DNA of 64,000 bases from Caecitellus pseudoparvulus (taxonomy: Eukaryota > Bigyra: Bicosoecida), in NCBI GenBank assembly GCA_965644315.1, contig CBFFRQ010000076.1, positions 62,001-126,000 on the forward strand, in the 5' to 3' direction. Position numbers and translations under genes: made by a program. Positions 21,201-30,600 of the stretch are shown piece by piece; position 1 is the stretch's first letter, and every line of letters begins with the position of its first letter. The notes beneath the pieces are model-generated. The model searched no databases. It was given only the letters and a program-made list of their open reading frames with translations, and was not told the origin of the DNA.

Positions 21201-24200
21201 CTTGGCCTGGATGCGCTGGCGCGCCGCCTCTGCGTCACGGCGCGCTTTCGCTTCCGCGGCAGCCGCTGCCTCCGCCTTCGCAGCGGCCTCCGCCGCCGCT
21301 CGCAACTCTGCCCGCTGGGCCAACAGTGCACGAGCACTGCGCTGCAGCTTCACCGCTGCCGCCTTGACGCGCTGCACAGAGACGCCCTCGGTGGCGTACG
21401 TGGCCAGGGTGGTGCTGATGACGTCCACCTTCGCGTCTGAGGAGGGCGCCGCCTTGCCCAGCATGGACCGCCGACGGGGGGGAGGGGGGGGACGCCGCCC
21501 CCCCAGGTCCACCCGGGACACCACGATGGACTGCCCCACGCCCTCCTCCTCCTCGTCACTGCCCTCTTCCTCCCACGACGGCGTGCCGCCGTCCCCGCTG
21601 GAGTTGCCGGGGCCCAAGTGTGGCGTGGGCGGCAGGTCGGCCTCCGACACCAGGTCGCTGTCCAGACGACCTCGCACGGGGCTGCCCGGCGGCAGGGGGG
21701 GCGATACGCTGCTGCTAATGCTGCCATCGCCCCGGCCCAGCCCCGCGAAGTCCAGCACCTCCATGGTCGCGACACGCCGCCGGCCCTGCGCCGTCGCCCG
21801 CTCCTCCAGCGCGTCAAAGTCGATGCTGGTCACGCTCGCTGTGCGACCTGCCCTGCCCCGCGCGCCGCCTGCCTGGCGCAGCTTGTCCACGTACTGCCCG
21901 TGGCGGTCGATGCGGTCGCTGGTCTCGGCCAGGCGTTTGCGTTCCGTCTTGAGCCGCTCTGCATCTCGAGCTGCCTCCGACTCCAACGCCAACTGCTCAC
22001 GCCGGGCGCGTGCCTCGGCCAGGTGGGCCTGGTGCTTGGCTGCGTCCGCGCCCCGGCCAGCGGCGCGCTTGGCCGCCTTGGCTGCGACAAAGCGCGCCGT
22101 CGCACGGCGCACGGCGTGGGCTCGCCACAGCGCCCCCAGCTTCGTCGCGGCGCGCTTGCGGGCCATGTCTTGCCGCACGGCCAGGATGGCTGGGCCCACC
22201 TGGTCCGCCAGCAGACTGCGCACGTTGTACCCTCGGAAGAGAGCCTGGATGGCCACGACACCCTTACGCACCTGGGGCGTGACGGCGACGTACCGAGCGC
22301 CGTCACCAGTGCCTTGGCGGAACATGCGGCAGCCGGTGTTCGGGCACAGCATGTCCGTCCAGCCAGCAGGGGGCTCATCCTCCCCAGCACCGAACTCCAT
22401 GCCAGCAGGGTCGTCCCACAGCACTGCGATGCGGGCCTGGGCGGCGGCGACAGTGGCATCGGGCACATCCATGTCGTACACAGACGCGTCGCCCCACGCG
22501 TGAGCAGGCACACTGGACCCGACCAGGGGCCCTGCAGGCCGCCTGGGGCCAGCCTTGGACCCACCTGGCCCGGACCCCAGCCCAGCCTGTGCGGCCGCCG
22601 CCTCCATCCGACTGCGGTGCACCGCGTCCGCCATGGTGTCTGGGCGGTCCGAGCCAGGCGGCGCAGCGCCCAGGTCTGTCAGCCAGTCCCGCCGGTGGGC
22701 AGCTGCTGTGTCCTCCGCCACGCGCTTGGGGTGTGTGGCCAGGTAGTCCGCTGAGAACTCGGGGTGGTGGGCCATGGACTGCGGGCCCTGCGGCAGGGGC
22801 GGCAGGGCAGAGGAGGGCAGAGCTGCCATGGCCGTGGCCAGTGCCGGGTCACCCCGCCCGCCCCGCGCCTGCACCCACTCCTCCCCCGTCCCCTTGTCCA
22901 CCAGTGTCGCGTGGAGGTCTGCCAACCACTCCCTGTGCCGCGGCGTGGCCGTCGGTTGGAAGTGCTCGCCTGTCGCCGCCAGAGTCGCGGCGTGGTCAGA
23001 CAGCGCCTGCCCAGTGGCTGGCAGGTGAGGCGAGGCGCCTGCCGACCGGGCCATGGCTGGCGGGGACATGGGCAGGCTTGACGACATGAAGTGCAGCAAG
23101 GCCGGGTCGTGCTCGGGGTAGTACTGCGTCGGCTGCATGCCGGGCAGGGGGGGCGGCGCCAGTCGTGTCGGCGCCTCGTCGTCCAGGTGGTTCACACAGC
23201 TGACAGCCAGAGACGCCCGAGTGGACTGCTGCCGCCGCTGAGGGGAGTTGGCGGCGGCAGCGGGCCCTGCCACCGTCGGACTGGCCTGGCGTCGTGCCGA
23301 CGCAGGGCGGGGCTGCAGAGAAGGCGGCAGCGTGGAGTCCCGCAAGTCCGCAAAGGCCGCCTCCTTGTCCACCTTGCGCTCCAGGGGGCTCGTGTGCAGC
23401 GCCGTGGAGGAGGTGCCGATCAGCGGGTACCGGCCAGTCGTGCCCAGAGCGTCAGAGGCGGGCAGCCACTCGCCGCCCTCGGGGTCACCGCCGCCCCCCA
23501 CAAGCGCCTTGGCTCGCGCGAAGAGGTCGTCATCGCTGGAGGCAGGTGGCGCTCCAGGGGGCGGCGGGGGGGGTGGCTGTGTGCCCCCCTGGCTCGACCG
23601 TGCACTGCTCGGGCTGCCAAGGCCACCCCGCCCATGGCCAGGCTGGCGGGCAGCTGGCGAGCCAGGCGGCGCCGGTACGGCAGAAGAACGGCCCGAGCCG
23701 TGCAAGGCGCGCCATTCAGCCAGAGTCCGGGGCGCGTCGGGGTCCCAACCTCTGCATGGGGGCAGGCGGCGCGAACGTGCAGTGCACTGCAGCACTTGAC
23801 GTCGCTGTGCGGCGGCGCACGGCGCCGGTACTGCCAGGTGCACTCACAGACTGGCGATACGCTCTTCCACCTGGCTGGCATACTGCCGCAACACATTGGC
23901 ATTGCGGGCGTCAGCGTCTCCCTGAGAAAAAGGCACCCTGGCCACTGCCTTGCCTTCGCCTTCGCTGGAGCTTGAGGCAGGTGAGGCACCCTGCGCACCG
24001 CCCGACCGCGCGTCACTGCGCTGAGGAAAGTCGAGGAAGACGCTGTGGCCCTCCTCTCCGCCTTCCGCGTAGAAGCGGTGGCTCGCGTGCTGTGGCAGCA
24101 CCAGCGCCGACGCGCCTGACGCCAGCTGCTTGTGCTTTGCCAAGCGTTTCGCACGAGACGCTTCATACAGCGCCTGCGCCGAGGAGGGCTCTGGCGCGCC

Positions 24201-24317
24201 CTCCTGCGTCTCCTGCCCATCTGCCCGGCGATACGACCCACTCTTGACGTTGTAGTAGCCCTCCCGGCTCAGCTTCACCCAAGCCTGGGACTCGCGCCGC
24301 GTGTAGTCCAGAGACAT
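18288..24317 (-). CDS. Large IQ-motif and EF-hand protein
   Basis: Two exons on the minus strand, 24317-23848 and 23751-18288, join in phase 2 (GTGAGTGC donor, ATGCAG acceptor) to read ERIASLGWDPDAPRTLAEW, giving 1977 residues. Three IQ-like calmodulin-binding segments are seen: IQALFRGYNVRSLL (about 650), VKLQRSARALLAQ (about 960) and VMQRLGRGWLARR (about 1025). The middle one sits in an Ala/Arg-rich helix. Two canonical EF-hand loops follow, DADGDGELSVTEF (about 1065) and DVDGDGVLSQVEF (about 1140), each with the acidic positions needed for Ca2+. The last 600 residues are Pro/Ser/Thr-rich with repeated RMxSVS motifs. It is probably a Ca2+/calmodulin-regulated cytoskeletal or axonemal scaffold, by domain content only. 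Confidence 0.82.
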
Positions 24318-24660
24318 GGCGTGGCGAGGGTGCTGGTGCAATGTGCACTGGCGACGCCGCCACTTGCCCTGGCAACGCGGCCCCCTGCAGCGCTGCGCCA
24401 CGAGCACACACGCCTTCTGCAGGCCAGCAGCTTGAAGCGAACTGCCTGGGAAGTGAGGCTGGTTGTTTGATTTTACGATATGTGCGGTTCCGCAAGTCGC
24501 AAATTTGATGAGTAATTCTACGAGTAACTGGGCCAGCAAGAGCTTCAAAATAATGAAGCTTTTCAGTTAGTCGCGACAAGAGAAAGATGCATTGACACAC
24601 ACAACACGTAATTTGATTACAAGCAAACGCTGAGCGCGCAAAGCTCTTGGCTGACTGCCT
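24318..24660. other. Intergenic, AT-rich core
   Basis: This 343-bp spacer lies between two head-to-tail minus-strand genes. Positions about 24465-24620 are markedly AT-rich for this window. It should hold the 3' end signals of the giant receptor-like gene and the promoter of the EF-hand gene. No specific element is assignable. Confidence 0.5.
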
Positions 24661-27600
24661 TCACACACGGGGCTGGGCCAGGGCACCTGCCTTGGCGTCT
24701 GCGTCATGGCTCCCTGTTGGCTGAGGTGACCTGGCCACGGCTGGCGTTGCGAGCTTCGCCACGGGGGCCGCCTGTGGAGCTCGGAGGGGCGATGTGGAGG
24801 GTCGCTTGGCCAGCACTGACTGCAGCAGCTTGCCACTGCTGTGCAGTGCGCTTGGGCGTTTGACTGCGGCCTTTGCGGCGAGCACGTGCTTTGCGCCGTC
24901 CTTCGCATACCACGTGCGCAGCATCCACAGCAGAATGCCCGCGACAAAGACCGTGTTGACGAAGGTCAGCGTCACTGTCACGCCCTGCAGCAGGGTGGAG
25001 GAGTCTGAGAGCTGCGTGGGCTGCCCCACTGCCGTGCGGCGAATCATGGAGATGCCGCCGGCCAGAGTGACCATGGACAGCACCAAGGAGGCCTCGTCCA
25101 GCACGTTGAAGAGGGGCTGCCGGTACGGCTGCAGGTGCTGCCCTGTCACGAGGAAGCACAGCAGCACCAGCAGCGCCACAGAGATCTGGTACAGCAGACC
25201 GTGGGGGCCGAGGAACACCATGGCAATGGCGAACAGCGCCTTCCGCGCCATGATCACCACCTCGTACCAATACCGATCCTTCGCGTAGCCGAGGTAGAAC
25301 AGGCCCAGCATGGTGCGCAGGCGATCATTCGTCCACAGCGCGGTGCGGAATCGGAACAGCACCGCGCCGATGGTTGCTGGCAGGCCCACGACGATGAGCA
25401 GCATCATGGGCAGGCCCAGGCCCAGCGCCCAGGCAGAGTTCCCCGCCCCGCCACACTCCACGTCCAGGTCCATTTGCAGGCGCAGGTCGCCGCCCACCCG
25501 CACACACGTGAACATCTGCATCGTCGTGCGCACGAGCGGCGTGTAGAACAGGAAGCTGATGAGGGCGGTGGAGATGGATGCGCGGCGGTTGAACTCTCTG
25601 CGGTCGATGCGGCCACACGCGCGCAGGGCCCCCCACAGCGCCAGGGCTGCCAGGATGAAGGTGATGGGCAGCAGCAGCGTGCCCAGCGTGCGCAGGCGGA
25701 AGGCGCTGTCTACCGCATTCGCAGACTCCGTGGAGCGGAAGCAGTCTGGGGACGCCAGTTCCTGCCCCGCGGAGCTGGCCGCGTCGGCGAGGCCCAGTGC
25801 GCCCCGCAGCGGCTCTGGCCAGGCAAAGTCGAAGTTCAACATGAGCGCCAACTGCTGAAGGTGGTTGATGAGGATCTTGCGCATGACAGAGTAGTCTTTC
25901 GTCTCAGCGCCACTGTCCAGCAACTGGGACCGGATCAGCAGCAGCACGACGCCCAGCAGGCAGACATACGTGAGGGCCAGCAGGCCTGCCGCCAGGGCCT
26001 GCGAGCCACACTCTCGGCACTCGCCAGTGGACAGCAAGGACCGCCCCACCTCACACTTGCCACAGAGCACCCCCTCGTGGCCGGCCAAACACGCAGGCGT
26101 TTCCTGTGCCTCTGGGGCGCTTCGCAGCACCACCTGCGCAGTGATTTGCTGCCCCCGCCCTGCGCCTGGGACCACCGCCACTTGGTTATCCACCACTCGC
26201 ATGCCAGCGTAGGCCGCCGGCAGGCCGAACCACACATGTGCCCCCACCGTGGTGATGCCGCCCTCGCTGCTGTTGCTGAGCTGCCGTGCAGCGGGAATGG
26301 TGCCCGTGGCCGCCGGCAACACATACGCCAGCTCATGCAAGTGCACCGTAGACGTCTTGGCCGTGCATGCGAAGGGTGCGAGGCAGGCTTCAAACGACAG
26401 CATGTCTTCGCTCCAGGGCACCCTGAAGAAACCGGGGACATTGGTCATTGCCTCCCACGGCAGGCCGTTGCACGTGGCGCCCACGGGACATCGTTGACAG
26501 AGCGCCTGTGCCCACTGCCCCCGTGCTGCGAACTGCGTGGCCAAGTACTCGTCGTCACGACATACAGCCATGATCGGGCCGTTGGGGGGGGACAGAGGGC
26601 CCGAGGTAGCGTTCACTCGGCCCAAGTCTGTGACGCCTGCCACGCGCACCCAGATGGAGGTCCCATCCACAGGCGCCGCCTGCAGTCGCGCGCTGAAGCG
26701 CTGGCTCCCAGGCTGCAGCGGATCTCGGGCTATGTTGCACAGTGTGTGGGGGGCGGAAATGCTGAGGAGGTCCTCTGACAGCACATTGGGCAAGACGACT
26801 TCTTGCACGGCGCCACCGGCCATCCACGGCACCGTTGAGAACTGGATGCGCCACGCGCGCACGGGGAAGGTCCGGGTGATACCGTCGTCCACCCACTGGA
26901 ACTCCACTCGCGTCGCACCATTATCTGCCGCATCGCGATAACCACACAGGTGAGTGGGGGCAGAGGCAGGCGGCAACGCATCCCGGTCATATGCAACTCG
27001 CGCTGTCCCCTGCCCCCCCGTGCTCCAGCCGCTGATGAGCCGGACATTCACAGTCAGGTTGGCAGTGTGCTCATCAGCTGTTGACAGCGCTGGGGGCAGC
27101 GTCAGCGTCAGGCCGCCTTGTCCAATTCGCTCGAAGGCAGGCGCTGGCACCAGCCCCACGTCCACACCCACAACATCCGCATCCTCCCACCCCAAGTTCA
27201 GGCCCAGGACGCTGACAGTGTCCCCAGCCCGTGCGAGTGCCGGCGTGATGCTGAGGACTTGAGGCGGAGGCAGCACTTTGAAGGAGCCCTGGTCAGACGC
27301 CACAGTCAAGTTTTCGTTGGTCGTCACAGTCACCACTGCTGCCAAGGCCTGCAGCGCCGAGCGAGGCAGGTACGAGGCAAGGAAGTCCCTGCACTGCATG
27401 GAACGGGCGTCGGGCGACAGCTCCACAGTGCCCCCGCCTTCCTCGCAGTCAGCACCCGCCAGTGCCATGTGCCCTGCAAAGGGCAGGCTCGGGTTGCCCA
27501 GCGACAGCCCGTACACCGTCACGTTGTACCTGAGGGCGGCGCCTGGCGCTCCGTGCAGCACCTCGTCGGGACGCACAAGGTAGACCTGTGGCGCTGCGAA

Positions 27601-30600
27601 AGACACGGCGTCCCCAGCTGGCGCCGCCACTGCGCCATGCCGCGAAGTCAGGACGATGTTGGCTTGCCCTGCCGTGGCAGACTGGGGCGGCATCAGGCAG
27701 CTGACACGCGTGTCGGAGATGTGGCGGACGCTGCCGCACGGCGCACCACCAATGGTGATGGCAGCTACATCCCCCTCGGCTCGCCCGAAGTTGGAGCCCA
27801 GCACAACCACACGTGTCCCACCTGCAGCGCTCAAGACGGGTGGCAGGACTGAATCCACCTCGGGGTGAGAGTAGGCCTGGATGTACGCCCCAGTCGACTG
27901 CAGCGCAGTGCCGCTGACGCGGCCCGAGATGACCAAGCGACCCCCCCAGGCCAGGCCCTGCGTGGGTTGATCCACACACATGAGCGTCGTGGAGTTGATG
28001 TGCAGGGGGGCAAGACAAGGGGTGTCTCCCAGGAACAATTCCACAGCCAAGGCGGAGTGCTGGGGTGCGGCACCAAAGCCTACTCCTGAGACGGTGATGT
28101 TGACAGTCACATTCACAGCAGGTGGAGGCTGCATGAGGTACGAGGGGGCGACGCTTGTTATGGTTCCAGGCTCATACTTCAGCGAAGGCAGTGCCAGCGT
28201 CGCAACGAGCCCGCCCACTCGACGCAAGCGGATGGGCCCCAGCAGTCCCACGCCAGGAGGCAGTGTGCAAGTGGCCTGACTGTCGCTGACGCTGTGGTTG
28301 GAGCACAGGGTCACGCGACCAGAGATGACCACAGTGACGTTCTCAACGTCCCCGCTTTGCAGGGCGCCATGACTCCAGCTGGCGCGCCCCAACTGTGCTC
28401 CGTCGATGGTCAGCTCCCCGCCCGTCTGCGGGAAGGGCAGGGGCGACGCTGCAAACAGAACGGGGGCCGTGTACACACGCACTGCAGCGAACAGCTTGGC
28501 CTCGTGCACGCCCCCCACTGCCACAGTCACATCGGCCTGCAGGCTGCCCTGGGACAGCTGAGACAGGGGCAGCTCGAGGCAGGCAACTGCATCGGGCCCC
28601 AGCCACTGCACAGCAGGGCACGGCACGCCAGCGATGGTGATGCTCAGATCACCAGCACTTCGACCCAAGTGCTGGCCTAGAATGGTGAAGTTGCTGCTCG
28701 CGGGGCTGCTGGTGTGAGCCGTGACCGCGTGGGTCGGGGAGACTGACTCCAGTTCGGGCACTGCGTACTCGATGAAGCTGGAGGGGGCAGCCTGGCCCGC
28801 AATGGTGACGTTCACCGCAGCGCGCCCGAACAGCGGCGGCGCGTCGCAGTGCAGGAGGTTGCCGCTGATGTGGCTGATGTTGGCGCAAGGCAGGTCAGCG
28901 ACAGTCACTTGCACGGCTGACAACGGCACACCGAACACAGAATCCGAGCGTGGCAAGCCCAGTGCAGATCCTTGCACGGCAATACGCTGCCCGAAAATGG
29001 ACACCCCACGGCTGGGGGACAGGGACGAGATAGAGGGGGGCGTGTACGCAACCTGAAAGCCAAGTATGGTGGGAGACGGCACGCCGGGAACAGTGTGGTA
29101 GATGGCAACGTCACAGCTGTGGTTGTGCCCCGAAAGTGGCGGCGTCTGGCATGTGAGCTGCTGGGCAGCAGTGGAGATGCGGGGATCGAGGCAGGGCAGT
29201 CCACAGAGCGTGACGTTCACAGGCGCTGCCTGCACCTCGAACAAGGACACGGCCCACCAGGACCCCTGCACGAAGAGGATTTCACCCCCCGTCGGCTGCG
29301 CCGTCGCCGCGCCATTGACACCAATGCTGAAGGCAGTGGCACCCACCAGCCCCAGTGCTGATACCTGAGCTTGCCAGTCTTCTGGCCACACACACAGTGG
29401 GGTCAGGCCGCCCTTCTGTTCAGACAGAGGCAGATTCACTGACAGACACTGCACTCCCAGCTGTGCTGGGGACAGGGGCAGGTCAAGCTCAACTGTCGAG
29501 TGCAGCGCCTGCACGAAGAATGGCGGCAAGCCCAGCAGACCGCTGGTGTCGCACTGGAGGCAGCGCAGCCTCGTCAGGGGCAGCGGCGCGGCAACGGTGC
29601 CTTCCAGGAAGAAGTCCGCAGTGACGCCTCGAAGGGTGGACTGAGCCGGCAGGGTTATGGGCGACTCCCACACTCGGGCACGGTGGTGAGCCGGAGGCTG
29701 GGACCCGAAGATCTGCTCTGTGCTGGCCAAGCCTGCGTTGCCGTACTCGGTGTCCCCGAAGCAGCTCACATCGCCTGCGTGCAGCACAGCACAGGTGATG
29801 TCCTTGCCAACACGTACGAATGCGGTGGAGGCGCCCCCTAAGTCCACAGGTCCAAGCTCCTCTGGGCTGACGTACTGTCCGACAGGCAGCGTGCTGCCGC
29901 TGCCAGTTGCCCCATAGCTGCTGCGCCCCCAGCAGAACAACGCCCCATCCGTGCGAACGGCACAACAGACTGTGTGCAAGCACGACACCTGCACCACTGG
30001 GCCTCCGAACTGCACCTCTGAAAGCAGTGGATCATCTGGCGGGAGCTCGACCTCGAACGGCAGGCCAGGCTGCCCAAGCATGCCATCATCCGTGCTGCCC
30101 CAGCACCACACAGTGCCGTTGCTGCGTAAGACACAAATGCTGCGCTGCGCAACCGCAATTTGAATGCCTTCGCCAACATTCACAGGTTGAAAGTCCATGG
30201 GGGTGTCGTCCACCCCAATGATCATGCGGGGCATGCCAGCGCCAAGGATGTTGGCTTCAAGGTAGCCCCAGCAGGTGACGTTGTGGCTGCCCTGTAGCAG
30301 CACACATACCTCCAGAGCGCCGCTGACAGCGTCGAGCACCGGCCCTGGCAACTGCACGGGGCCAATGTCATGCAAGCGCACACCCTTGTCTCCCACGAAC
30401 TCGTCACGTTCCAGGCCGAGTCCAGCGCCGAGCTTCCCCTGTGTGTTCGTGCCTGTCCGCCACAGACGCCCCAGCGAGTCGATGATGCTCACGCCATGGT
30501 AACCAGACACCAAGCGGACGGGGTCCAGGCCAGGGGGCAGATCCCAGTCCCCCCACTGAGCCGGAGTCAATCCATCCAACTTAGGCATGTAGTCGGTCGT